In this document: piece after piece, positions 38,432 through 46,483 of the stretch
Position numbering within the stretch: the first letter of the stretch is position 1
How the letters are laid out: each line of letters opens with the position of its first letter
Virus record (IMG/VR): IMGVR_UViG_3300028610_001353
Span: 1 to 64,000 of that record
From: a virus
Direction: 5' to 3' (one strand)
Length of the DNA stretch: 64,000 bases
Program-made: the position numbers and the translations under genes
The notes under the pieces: generated by a model
The model's database searches: none
Told to the model about the DNA's origin: nothing
What the model saw: the letters and a program-made list of their open reading frames with translations, nothing else

Positions 38432-38761
38432 ATGACTCTCGAACATCGCGTCAAGCGTCTGGAACAACAGAACCGATTCTTCATAGCGGCTCTTCTCGGC
38501 CTGCTGCTCGTCGGTCTGAGTCTCGGCTTTCTGTTTATCGCCCATACTCGCGGAGAAAGCTGCGATGAGGATGGCCTAGTATGCCCACTTGATCAGCGCG
38601 CCGTCAGGGACGCGCTGATCAAGTTTGATAGGGGCTGTACAGCAGCAGAGCGCTATCTGTACAGTGCCGGGATTGACCTGGAGTACTACGGCATACAATC
38701 CATGCGGGAGGATCTCCAAGGGCCTGGGGAGAAGGAACGAGGTGCAAGCCATGCCCGATGA
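38432..38761 (+). CDS. membrane protein, rightward operon gene 1
   Basis: 109 residues, plus strand, GAGGGGAG before the ATG. Residues 1-20 basic helix (MTLEHRVKRLEQQNRFFIA), 18-37 membrane span (ALLGLLLVGLSLGFLFIAH), then a lumenal or periplasmic domain with C44, C51 and later C73. The span and cysteines suggest an inner-membrane protein. Unlike nearly all genes here it is on the plus strand, next to the repressor-type operator, so it may be expressed in lysogeny. Function unknown. Confidence 0.65.
   Translation: MTLEHRVKRLEQQNRFFIAALLGLLLVGLSLGFLFIAHTRGESCDEDGLVCPLDQRAVRDALIKFDRGCTAAERYLYSAGIDLEYYGIQSMREDLQGPGEKERGASHAR
38587..38624 (+). repeat. 14-bp perfect inverted repeat inside the plus-strand gene
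   Basis: ACTTGATCAGCGCG (38587-38600) and CGCGCTGATCAAGT (38611-38624), loop of ten bases. No T-run follows. As RNA this would be a very stable hairpin within the coding sequence, which is unusual. Confidence 0.85.
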
Positions 38762-38960
38762 CTACGAAGAACGACTCGCCGAAAACGTCGACGCCATCAC
38801 GCTCCAGTGGCAACAGGTTCTGACTGAGATAGGTCAAAAGAGAGATGGCTATGGGATCACGATGTTGGTGGCCGGCTATGGTCTCGTGTTGTTCGGGATG
38901 CTGATCCTAGTTGGACTGGACTTGCTTGCAATCCTGTGCCAGATCCTGGCTGGCGGGTAG
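38751..38960 (+). CDS. membrane protein, rightward operon gene 2
   Basis: 69 residues from ATG 38751 (GAGGTGCAAGCC upstream), overlapping the end of the previous gene. MPDDYEERLAENVDAITLQWQQVLTEIGQKRDGYG then two hydrophobic runs (ITMLVAGYGLVLFGMLILVGLDLLAILCQILAGG). Together with its partner it looks like a two-protein membrane pair, of the size seen in superinfection exclusion or holin systems; unproven. Confidence 0.6.
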   Translation: MPDDYEERLAENVDAITLQWQQVLTEIGQKRDGYGITMLVAGYGLVLFGMLILVGLDLLAILCQILAGG

Positions 38961-38963
38961 CCG

Positions 38964-39494
38964 TTACCCAAGTCTGATCTTGGCATCACGATTGGACGCA
39001 CGATTCAGCCAGGGGAACGGCCGGTCTGGAGTCGGCGTTCCAAGGAATTCGCACAACGACTCCCACGCAAACGGCTGCGGAAATCCAAGCAACCTGTCGC
39101 CCGGAATCGCATCCCTCACGTTTTTGTGGTGACGTTCCCAAATTTCTCCGAGTCCACGGATGTCATCCGGATTGCAGCCGCCGTAGACCTTCTGTCGGTA
39201 ATATCGGTCATAGAAATATCCGGATATCCAGAATCCGGGGATTCGTTTCAGACTCCTGGCCCAGCCGTCGAACAATCGGGTATTCAAGATGAATCGCGAA
39301 CCGGGAAACATACGATCAAGCTCGCGCCAATGAGCCGTAATCATCACATCGCCGGCCGCGTTATGCTCCTCTAGCTGTTCCCAATTTCGCGGATTGTGAA
39401 TCGGGTTCCATCCCAGAATGCGAAGAGCTTCGCAGAGACTGGCCGAACCGCAACGAGGAAATCCGATAATCCAGACGTGTGGTTTAGCGTTCAT
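38964..39494 (-). CDS. sulfotransferase-family protein
   Basis: 176 residues. The P-loop-like PAPS site IIGFPRCGSASLCEALRILG near 9-28 and the C-terminal helix pattern (DRLLGFPQPFAWESLCEFLGTPTPDRPFPWLN) are characteristic of small bacterial/phage sulfotransferases (Sulfotransfer_4 or _3 type). It transfers sulfate from PAPS to a sugar or protein hydroxyl. Placement beside nucleotide-sugar enzymes suggests a sulfated glycan. Length is shorter than usual (about 250), so some elements are reduced. Confidence 0.7.
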   Translation of the reverse strand: MNAKPHVWIIGFPRCGSASLCEALRILGWNPIHNPRNWEQLEEHNAAGDVMITAHWRELDRMFPGSRFILNTRLFDGWARSLKRIPGFWISGYFYDRYYRQKVYGGCNPDDIRGLGEIWERHHKNVRDAIPGDRLLGFPQPFAWESLCEFLGTPTPDRPFPWLNRASNRDAKIRLG

Positions 39495-39706
39495 GGGCAT
39501 TCACATTCCCCATCATCGTGTTTTCCGGGCGGCACCGGTGCCGCGGCGGCCTCCCTGCCAAATGTCCGGAGCCGTTCCTGCCACGCCGGATTCGTATGAC
39601 ATTTCACACACAGCCCGTCGTGATCGGGGTGGCCAGGTACAAACACCCCTACGTCATCGGACATAAAAGGCGCATGACAACAATTGCAAGTGCATTTATT
39701 GGGCAT
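39491..39706 (-). CDS. small zinc-ribbon protein
   Basis: 71 residues from ATG 39706 (AAAGGAG upstream). CTCNCCHAPFMSDDVGVFVPG and CVKCHTNPAWQERLRTFGRE form a zinc ribbon-like pair; the end is rich in C and acidic residues. Overlaps the next gene's start by four bases. Unassigned; possibly a partner for the modification enzymes. Confidence 0.6.
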   Translation of the reverse strand: MPNKCTCNCCHAPFMSDDVGVFVPGHPDHDGLCVKCHTNPAWQERLRTFGREAAAAPVPPGKHDDGECECP

Positions 39707-39722
39707 CGCGATCTCCTTTGGT

Positions 39723-40391
39723 TTAGCGGGCATTTTGCTTCTCCGCGAACGTGTGGCGTGCCGTCTCAAAGTCAGCCGGCGTGTCGATGTCGAGCGAATC
39801 GCCGCGCGACACGTACCAAGAGGGGCGCGCGCCAACATGGTAGCCGGTGCGCTCGATGGCATCGCGGGTGAGAATCGAGAGCGTGAAAGGAAACGTGTAG
39901 AGCGTCGGCAGATCTTGGCTTGGCGTATGCCACTCTCCCCACTGCCAACCGATTGGGTGCAATTGCTCGTCGAGCAAATACGCCTTGAGCGGATAAACGA
40001 CACACAACGAATCGTACCCCACCGCTCTCGAAACGGGCCATTTGTCAATGACAGTTTTGTGTTCGGCGAAAAGTGGATCGCAGACTTGCGACCAGATTAG
40101 ATCATCATCGCCGGGCAGTTGGGCGCAAATCGTCCGTATCCACGTCGTAAGCGGCACGTCGTTCGGACATAGCGCGGGGTCACGCAGAAGCGGCGTCACA
40201 TTCCAGCATCGGGCGAGACGCTCCAGCCGTTCGGCGTCCTCGCAACTAACGTGAATGTCGGCCGCCGCGAGCCCCGCGCCAAGCAGCGCCTCGATGTTGA
40301 GGTCGACGAGTGACGATTGATTGTGAAACGGCCGCCAGTTCTTATCCGGCACCCGTGTGCTACTTGTTTTTGCGGGGATGATTGCTCGCAT
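39723..40391 (-). CDS. CMP-nonulosonate (acylneuraminate) cytidylyltransferase-like enzyme
   Basis: 222 residues. The start MRAIIPAKTSSTRVPDKNWRPF is the CTP-binding signature of the NeuA/CMP-KDO synthetase family (IPAR.GSKR.P.KN..P). Downstream: CNPDxxxT-type positions seen as LCPNDVPLTT, WSQVCDPL and SLDIDTPADFETARH (the D-I-D-T-P-x-D metal-binding end). It would activate a sialic-acid-like sugar as a CMP donor. The host must supply the sugar, since no synthase is visible here. Confidence 0.75.
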   Translation of the reverse strand: MRAIIPAKTSSTRVPDKNWRPFHNQSSLVDLNIEALLGAGLAAADIHVSCEDAERLERLARCWNVTPLLRDPALCPNDVPLTTWIRTICAQLPGDDDLIWSQVCDPLFAEHKTVIDKWPVSRAVGYDSLCVVYPLKAYLLDEQLHPIGWQWGEWHTPSQDLPTLYTFPFTLSILTRDAIERTGYHVGARPSWYVSRGDSLDIDTPADFETARHTFAEKQNAR

Positions 40392-40938
40392 GGTACCACT
40401 CGACTTTCGTTCGGTACAAGTTCCCGAGTAACGTGGCCAGCATTTTCTCAACTCGCGGATAGAGCGACATATCCGGAGGCAGCTTGGGCTTGCCCGCAAA
40501 GCCTGGGGCGTACCCCTTGCCTCCAACGCCGATTATCCGAATTCGTCTGTATCCGATCTTGGCCAACCAACTCATGGCCGCCGCGATCGTGTGGTGATGT
40601 GCAACGCCCCCGCTCATGAGTCGCTCGCGTAGCTTCCGGGGCCCGCACGAATTGCCGGCGTACCGCATTCGCTTATAAGTCGGAAAATCGGCGGGCAGTT
40701 CTTCCGGGCCGAGTAGTTTGGAGGGGGACACGAAGCAATCGACCCGCCCCCACAGTGGCCGCATCTTTTTCACAAACCCGGCGTGGCAGAAGAACGCAAA
40801 CCGGATGGGCTGATTTTTCCGCAACACAAGCCCGGCCTCGTTGATGATTGCAACATCCGAGCCGGGGCAGGCATCAATCCACTTCTGAGCGTGGACAGCC
40901 GTTGGGCCCTTGGCAACGATGGTTATGGTCCGGCTCAT
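40360..40938 (-). CDS. MptE/DUF115- or GT42-like sugar transferase candidate
   Basis: 192 residues from ATG 40938 (MSRTITIVAKGPTAVHAQKW). The GPT near the first strand, AIINEAG, RFAFFCHAGFVK and the later AAAMSWLAKIGYRRIRIIGVGGKGY follow the Rossmann-like pattern shared by MptE/DUF115 (Maf-type) and GT42 sialyltransferases (GxGPSL... N ... F). Positioned directly before the CMP-nonulosonate synthetase, with a 32-base overlap, it may be the transferase that uses its product. The family match is by motif only. Confidence 0.55.
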   Translation of the reverse strand: MSRTITIVAKGPTAVHAQKWIDACPGSDVAIINEAGLVLRKNQPIRFAFFCHAGFVKKMRPLWGRVDCFVSPSKLLGPEELPADFPTYKRMRYAGNSCGPRKLRERLMSGGVAHHHTIAAAMSWLAKIGYRRIRIIGVGGKGYAPGFAGKPKLPPDMSLYPRVEKMLATLLGNLYRTKVEWYHASNHPRKNK

Positions 40939-41054
40939 GGAACTACCCAGCACATGCTAATGAATGCTGCAATTACCGCAATGACCCCAAATATGGCAGA
41001 AAGAGTGGCAAAGAGCAGTGTCAATGTTAATAGTGTCTCGGTTTTGAAGCTCAT
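40935..41054 (-). CDS. 39-residue single-span membrane protein
   Basis: MSFKTETLLTLTLLFATLSA then IFGVIAVIAAFISMCWVVP: one long hydrophobic segment. ATGA overlap with the transferase gene, AAAGGAG upstream. It may anchor the modification enzymes at the membrane; inference from position. Confidence 0.6.
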   Translation of the reverse strand: MSFKTETLLTLTLLFATLSAIFGVIAVIAAFISMCWVVP

Positions 41055-41077
41055 ATAATTCTCCTTTGGTACATCAG

Positions 41078-42670
41078 TCATCGTTTCGCTTTTCCGAAAC
41101 AACGCTTAGCTGAAGGGCACACGACAAGGCGTCCGGTCAATTCGGCGATCCGCTCTGCTTGCTTGGGAGCACTTTCGATGTAGAACTTTGGCGCAATACG
41201 GTCGCGTTTGGAGAGAAATCGCTCAAGTGACTTTGCTTTCCATTCAGCTACATCGCTACGTCGACGATCTTGAATATCCTCCCAGGGGCCCATCACTAAT
41301 TTCTTGGCACTGATTCCCCAACGATCCATCCAGGCCATCGTCTGCGGTCGATACTTCTCCAGCCGGGCAGTCACGATTAGACTGATCGCCTTCTTTCGGA
41401 CCAGATACAACGGACGTGTTGCTTGCAAAAACTCCTCATATCTAGGTCCATCGTCATCATCCGCCGGAAGACAATCTTCGCATAGGATACCGTCGAAATC
41501 CAAAGCGAACGAATCGAGCAACACCGAATTGAAAAGATTCCATTCCAACAGATGAGGCCACGGCAGATCAACCGCCCACAAGTCCGGCTTGTTGACAGCG
41601 GCCGGATTGCAATACACGGATGCCCATATTTTCTCACCGGGCATGTCCTCTAACACTTGCTTCATGCGAAGCAGGCTGTTGCCCGTCATCGTTGTGTCGT
41701 CGATGACCAGTATTTTCCCTTGCTTCTTTGGTGCTCCTTGTTGCATCCTCCAACCATGTCCCGCCGGAACGAAATCGCCCAGACGGTTTCTGACGATTGT
41801 CATAGGAAGGTGCAGCATCATGGCAACCAACGATGCGGGAATCAATCCGGAACGAGCACTCCCGACAACCATCGTGACGTCGGGCGGCAATTTCGGAATT
41901 AGCGACAGTGTATCCGTTGTCAATTGGTCAGTGGTGATGAAGTCCGGCGTGCCGTTTGTCGGCTGAAAAGATCGAGCCCAATGCATTCCGGAAGGGAAGC
42001 CCTTGCGGTCGACAGTAACACTTCCACGCGCGCGCCTTTTACTTTTCTTCTTTCTGTGTCTCTTATTGTTAGGCGAATCTGCTTTGCGGATAGCCGCCTG
42101 GACTTTCCTTCGCACTCCTATCTTCAAGGCTATACCTTCAGTAAGAGAAGCACGGAGGAACTTACGAACCCATGGCCGATTTTCCTCCATCCACTCCTGA
42201 GCCCGTGGCAGAATTTCCTCGACAATCTCGTCCAGGTGCTCTTCGCAACCCTGTTTCCCCCAAGCATCCATCTTGGCGGCCAGTTCAAGACACTCCTCGC
42301 AATGAGGCGCACCCGCTCGCGAAAAGTCTTCCAGGAGTTTGCTTCCAGGCCCGTAGCCATTGAGCCGAGGTGTTCGCTGTGTTTGTTTTTTACCACCACC
42401 ACAGCCAGTGCAGGGTTTCTCGCCGTTACTAGAGCGCCGTTGCGGTGTTGCTCCCGACTTGTGAATCGACCGCGACTTAACGGGAATCTGCCGAGGAGGC
42501 ACCTCGTCTTCTTTCAGTGGTGGCAGTCTCCAACGTTGTCGGTACTCGTTTATCCGATCCAAAGTCAAATCTAGACGACGACCCTCGCAGATTTCACGAA
42601 GGGACGGGGTACCAGCAAATCGTTCACATCCTAACATCTCATCGTGACTTTCAGGGGATATGTTGCTCAT
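41078..42670 (-). CDS. phosphoribosyltransferase-HAD hydrolase fusion with zinc-type N-terminus
   Basis: 530 residues from ATG 42670, overlapping the upstream stop by four bases. Residues about 85-200: cysteine-rich helix part (PCTGCGGGKK, PHCEECLELAAKMDAWG.QGCEEHLDEIVEEI). Residues about 235-375: PRTase with the PRPP loop ILVIDDTTMTGNSL and VVGSARSG. Residues about 390-520: HAD-like hydrolase beginning FALDFDGILCED (DxDG) with VTARLEKYRP. Such a PRTase-HAD pair may make or dephosphorylate a ribosyl intermediate. Substrate unknown. It sits between the tail-tip Cys-rich gene and the sugar block. Confidence 0.7.
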   Translation of the reverse strand: MSNISPESHDEMLGCERFAGTPSLREICEGRRLDLTLDRINEYRQRWRLPPLKEDEVPPRQIPVKSRSIHKSGATPQRRSSNGEKPCTGCGGGKKQTQRTPRLNGYGPGSKLLEDFSRAGAPHCEECLELAAKMDAWGKQGCEEHLDEIVEEILPRAQEWMEENRPWVRKFLRASLTEGIALKIGVRRKVQAAIRKADSPNNKRHRKKKSKRRARGSVTVDRKGFPSGMHWARSFQPTNGTPDFITTDQLTTDTLSLIPKLPPDVTMVVGSARSGLIPASLVAMMLHLPMTIVRNRLGDFVPAGHGWRMQQGAPKKQGKILVIDDTTMTGNSLLRMKQVLEDMPGEKIWASVYCNPAAVNKPDLWAVDLPWPHLLEWNLFNSVLLDSFALDFDGILCEDCLPADDDDGPRYEEFLQATRPLYLVRKKAISLIVTARLEKYRPQTMAWMDRWGISAKKLVMGPWEDIQDRRRSDVAEWKAKSLERFLSKRDRIAPKFYIESAPKQAERIAELTGRLVVCPSAKRCFGKAKR

Positions 42671-44931
42671 TCTGTAATCACCACGCGATAGAGGACTGTC
42701 GCCCACTCCGGACACCCCAGGCATCTCCGTATATTTGCTCCCGACCCCTGGGGGAAGTGTGGCCAGTGTTCACTGTTAAACCACCCCTCCGGCGTTTCAG
42801 AAACCGGATCATCCTCGCTGGTGGACGCGTAGAACGGATCGCATTCCTCAACAATCATCGCGTCATCTGTCGTGGCATCCTGTCCTAGAAATTGGATAAC
42901 GATACGTCCCATTGTGTAGGTGATATGGTACACACCGCAATCAACCCCGCCAGGTAGATACCAGCCTTCATAGCCACACCCAACCTCAAAGCCGCCGCCG
43001 GGTCCAAGCGCCGTCACCTGCCGTTCGTAGTACAGCTCGACCGAAAACGAACAATACCCCGAGTTGTACGGATTGATATACGCATTACCCAGCTCTTCGG
43101 AGTAGGGCAATTCCTCGTAGAGAAGCTCGTAAAAAAATACTTCGATCGTGGCAGTGACAGATTTAGGATTTGACTTGCAACGATCGTCGCATGGAAGATT
43201 CGGACATGGTCCGACGTCACAATGCGGCACCAGCGAACCAATACTGATCGACACAGGCATCTCTTCACCGTAGACATCCCGCGTCCCCTGGAAATCAGCA
43301 TTCAAAATATACGAAGTTGATTGTATCTGTTTGCCTTCCCACGTAAACTCATCGCCGCAATCGTGAACAACAGGTGATTTAGGAGGCGTCCATTCAAAAG
43401 AAAGGACGGGGGTAATCACACAACCAAGTACCTCGTCTTTGGTGATCGCGATCTGAAGAAGATCGTATGCGTCGCCCCAACGGCGTTCTACTTCGTCCCA
43501 CGTCAGAATGAGATTAGGGTAAAAAGCCTCTCCGTCGAAGAACGCCACGCAAAGCTCCGCGGGAATACAACGACAGGTACCACAGAAATAGTCCCACCGT
43601 TGGCAAAACCCACATTTGAACTGGGCCGAAGATCCGCCGATGGCCAATGAAACGACAAGCGCGCAACTGCAACCACCGACAACCTCGATGAGTGCTGATC
43701 CGGTGTCGGACCTTACTTGACAGCGACGTTCGGGGTCCTCTTCCAGCAAAAGCGTTTCTTCTATGTCAGTACGTGGATCTATAATCCGCCAGCCGCGCAC
43801 GAGAACCAGCTCGCTACTGTAAGGATCTACGTAACTGTCGTCGAACCACCGCCATTCCATGCAGTTCCAGGGAATCTCTCGGTTGACCCGCCGTTCCTGC
43901 AACCGAGAGCAAACCTGCACGCACTGCCCGTAGGGATCGAGACTCACTTCTACAGTCTCCGCATAGGGACATTCCTCTTCGGTAGTACAATCAGGATCGT
44001 CGAAGTAGACACCATACGGTTCGCCGTCGGCATAATCAGCAGGCCCGTAGGCAACAGGCTCCGCGTACTCTTCACCTATCACCCAGCGTTCAAAATCCAT
44101 CGACCAGTACACCGATCGCGCAGTCTCACTATCGTCCCACTGGTATTGAGGCAAATCCTCCAACCAACGCTCTCCGTCAACCAGCACTGCCGGATGACCG
44201 CAAGGCGGATCGAGATCGTAGAACTCAGGATCACATTCAGGAATGTCTGCGGGCAGTCCATAAGCATCCTGGCACTCAGGATCATATTCGGGGAGAGGGC
44301 GATGACTCTCAAACGCAACAACGTCTTCCCGCTCAATGTACGGCAACTTCGCGATCGGCACGTTTTCCAATGAAAGCGTTCCCTCGCAGCCGTCCGGCCC
44401 GGTGCAAGCCACGGAAATCGCCGGAACTTCCAGGCATGTCACTGCGTCATGGTCTATCGGTACAATCGACGAATGGTCCACGTCGGGCAAAAAGGCATGG
44501 TCTTTTCGTTCCAGCGCAATCTTCCAACCGCACTCCTCCCCGTAGTCATCACCCACCTGCCCTAACTCGATATTGATCCCAATCGAGAACAGCGTGCCTC
44601 TATAAACAGAGTGGAAGTCATCGACAACATCGAGATCGCCTACACCATGCCACATAGGCACGCCGGCCGTGATGCAGCAATCGCCATCAAGATCGTCTGG
44701 CACAAATCGTGCGTAGATCAGTCGCGGAGCGCAGTTGCAACATACATTCCACTCATGCTCGTCACCCGGTTTCCAGGCTGCCATGAATGGCCGAACATTG
44801 TTGCAAGGCTCGCAACAGCAACAGTTGTAGTGCCCTCCAAGATTGCCGACTGAGGAGTCGTGAAACTCGCGACAGCGGAGGGAACCGCGACATTGATCCG
44901 GACCTTGCGATTCTTGCGGATCACTGGCCAT
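42667..44931 (-). CDS. 754-residue cysteine-rich virion protein
   Basis: 45 cysteines by count, in clusters: HYNCCCCEPCNN and VCCNCAP near the N-terminus, FKCGFCQRWDYFCGTCRCIP in the middle, PHCDVGPCPNLPCDDRC near 600. The rest is beta-rich and acidic. Location at the end of the tail-tip genes, after the tape measure, indicates a tail-tip or fibre-type protein. Many Cys pairs argue for metal clusters or an oxidised, extracellular structure. No named family. Overlaps the next gene upstream by 11 bases. Confidence 0.6.
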   Translation of the reverse strand: MASDPQESQGPDQCRGSLRCREFHDSSVGNLGGHYNCCCCEPCNNVRPFMAAWKPGDEHEWNVCCNCAPRLIYARFVPDDLDGDCCITAGVPMWHGVGDLDVVDDFHSVYRGTLFSIGINIELGQVGDDYGEECGWKIALERKDHAFLPDVDHSSIVPIDHDAVTCLEVPAISVACTGPDGCEGTLSLENVPIAKLPYIEREDVVAFESHRPLPEYDPECQDAYGLPADIPECDPEFYDLDPPCGHPAVLVDGERWLEDLPQYQWDDSETARSVYWSMDFERWVIGEEYAEPVAYGPADYADGEPYGVYFDDPDCTTEEECPYAETVEVSLDPYGQCVQVCSRLQERRVNREIPWNCMEWRWFDDSYVDPYSSELVLVRGWRIIDPRTDIEETLLLEEDPERRCQVRSDTGSALIEVVGGCSCALVVSLAIGGSSAQFKCGFCQRWDYFCGTCRCIPAELCVAFFDGEAFYPNLILTWDEVERRWGDAYDLLQIAITKDEVLGCVITPVLSFEWTPPKSPVVHDCGDEFTWEGKQIQSTSYILNADFQGTRDVYGEEMPVSISIGSLVPHCDVGPCPNLPCDDRCKSNPKSVTATIEVFFYELLYEELPYSEELGNAYINPYNSGYCSFSVELYYERQVTALGPGGGFEVGCGYEGWYLPGGVDCGVYHITYTMGRIVIQFLGQDATTDDAMIVEECDPFYASTSEDDPVSETPEGWFNSEHWPHFPQGSGANIRRCLGCPEWATVLYRVVITE

Positions 44932-45622
44932 AGATATTTTCCGTGCAACAAAGCCCGGTGACCTTCCACCAACAGGGGCCTATCAACGTTCCATAATCCA
45001 GACAATCGTTGAGGGTGGGCCAATCCCCAACCCGTGCCATCTCGACAGCAGTGCCGGAGGCGCCGTATAGTAAATCTAACGGTATCGTAAACCAGCAATT
45101 ACTAGGGTCCCAGACGATGACCTCTTCGCCAATCGCGGGTGTACTAGTCCCGCACGATATGTTTTCCACCGAAGCCAGGACCGCAGTACAGACAGGAAGC
45201 TCCTCGTCGACAAAGGGGGCGGCGGAAATCACGCTGAAATCAATTACCCGATGTCCACCTGCCACCGCCTCAGCGCATCGAGTGCCATGCAGCGTCAGTC
45301 CGGTCTGGACATAAATCCCTCCCCCGACGGACGCGGTTTCAAGATTGAAGACCTCAAGTTCTTCGTCCGTTTCCAGGATCGTCTTTTCTTCAGCAGTGGA
45401 CGTTTCGACGCACCGTGTGCAGATCGCCGAATAGATGGTTGTGCCATCCCTGGCCGGGATGCCGTCCACGTGTGTTTTGACGAGTATTTTGGATCCCCGC
45501 GATAACGGATTTTGCGGCACGGGCGGACGGCGCCGGAAGCCCTCAAGAGCATCGGCGTTGACGGCCGATTCTGCCGCATTCGGTGGGCGGAACGTGTCTC
45601 CCTTGCGGTAGCGTCGCATCAT
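44921..45622 (-). CDS. tail-tip protein, cysteine-containing
   Basis: 233 residues from ATG 45622 (stop/start ATGA with upstream gene). Basic N-terminus (MMRRYRKGDTFRPPNAAESAV), then beta-rich sequence with cysteines (ICTRCVETST, ENISCGTSTPA, DPSNCWFTIP, CWWKVTGLCC). Probably a tail-tip or baseplate component along with its neighb ours. No named family. Confidence 0.55.
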   Translation of the reverse strand: MMRRYRKGDTFRPPNAAESAVNADALEGFRRRPPVPQNPLSRGSKILVKTHVDGIPARDGTTIYSAICTRCVETSTAEEKTILETDEELEVFNLETASVGGGIYVQTGLTLHGTRCAEAVAGGHRVIDFSVISAAPFVDEELPVCTAVLASVENISCGTSTPAIGEEVIVWDPSNCWFTIPLDLLYGASGTAVEMARVGDWPTLNDCLDYGTLIGPCWWKVTGLCCTENIYGQ

Positions 45623-46482
45623 GGCCCACCCCATCCAAACACGTCCACGTAGTCTCGCCATTCGCGCCCGCGTGGACGAATGATTTCGATATAGTCGATC
45701 GGATGAATCGCCCGTTTTGTTCCTCCGGTATCCTCGTCCGTGTCCCACTTGTAGACCGGCGAGACGATGTCAAAGCCTTTCTTCTCTGCAATCGTGATGC
45801 CGCCGACTTCCAGATCGATGGCATTACGCGACACCTCAAACGCGTATTCCGCCGACGCCTCACATTCCGATTCCGTCGCGTTGCCTCCCGCGTATGCGAT
45901 TTCACCGGGGTCGTACCCGAGAAACGTATCGTTGTTTGGATGACCTACCAGTGATCCGACGGCTCGCAGATATGTGTGGTTCAAAAACATCTGCGGGTGC
46001 CGGTATGAGATCACGATTCGCGTTTGATTGAACGGGACATCAACGCCGACAACTTCCTGACCGTCGAAAATCACACCTTCGTTGTTTCCCGCGCTCTCGC
46101 CCGGGTAACCAATGTCTGCCGGATAGCCTGCGATTCTTTCTCCGGCCGTCGCTTTGGCGGTTCCGGCCGCGTGCTCGACGCGAACGAGATAGGTCCCCGT
46201 CTGCTTGTTGTAGGGCGAATAGGTCACGCTGATTTCGTACGTTTGAGCGTAGTACGACTCGTGCAACTGGATGGAATTCCAGAAGAGCGTGCCCATTGGT
46301 GTCCCGTACGTCGGATAGTTCGTTTTGATGAACCCCATCACCAGCGTCGCTACGAAGTCGAACGCATCACCGCCGCCAGCATACGGCAGCGTCCCCTCGG
46401 TCCGAAACTTACGAACAATCGTCAACGAATCGCGGTCAAGCGTCTGGTCGGAACCGGTGATGGGTGCAAATGTCAACGCCAT
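45619..46482 (-). CDS. phage tail protein, baseplate-like
   Basis: 287 residues from ATG 46482 (MALTFAPITGSDQTLDRDSL). Beta-rich; FWNSIQLHESYYAQTYEISVTYSPYNKQTGTYLVRVEH and FLNHTYLRAVGSLVGHPNNDTF resemble planctomycete/environmental phage tail proteins that follow the tape measure. It ends in YKWDTDEDTGGTKRAIHPIDYIEIIRPRGREW. Likely part of the distal tail. Name by position. Confidence 0.55.
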   Translation of the reverse strand: MALTFAPITGSDQTLDRDSLTIVRKFRTEGTLPYAGGGDAFDFVATLVMGFIKTNYPTYGTPMGTLFWNSIQLHESYYAQTYEISVTYSPYNKQTGTYLVRVEHAAGTAKATAGERIAGYPADIGYPGESAGNNEGVIFDGQEVVGVDVPFNQTRIVISYRHPQMFLNHTYLRAVGSLVGHPNNDTFLGYDPGEIAYAGGNATESECEASAEYAFEVSRNAIDLEVGGITIAEKKGFDIVSPVYKWDTDEDTGGTKRAIHPIDYIEIIRPRGREWRDYVDVFGWGGP

Positions 46483-46483
46483 A

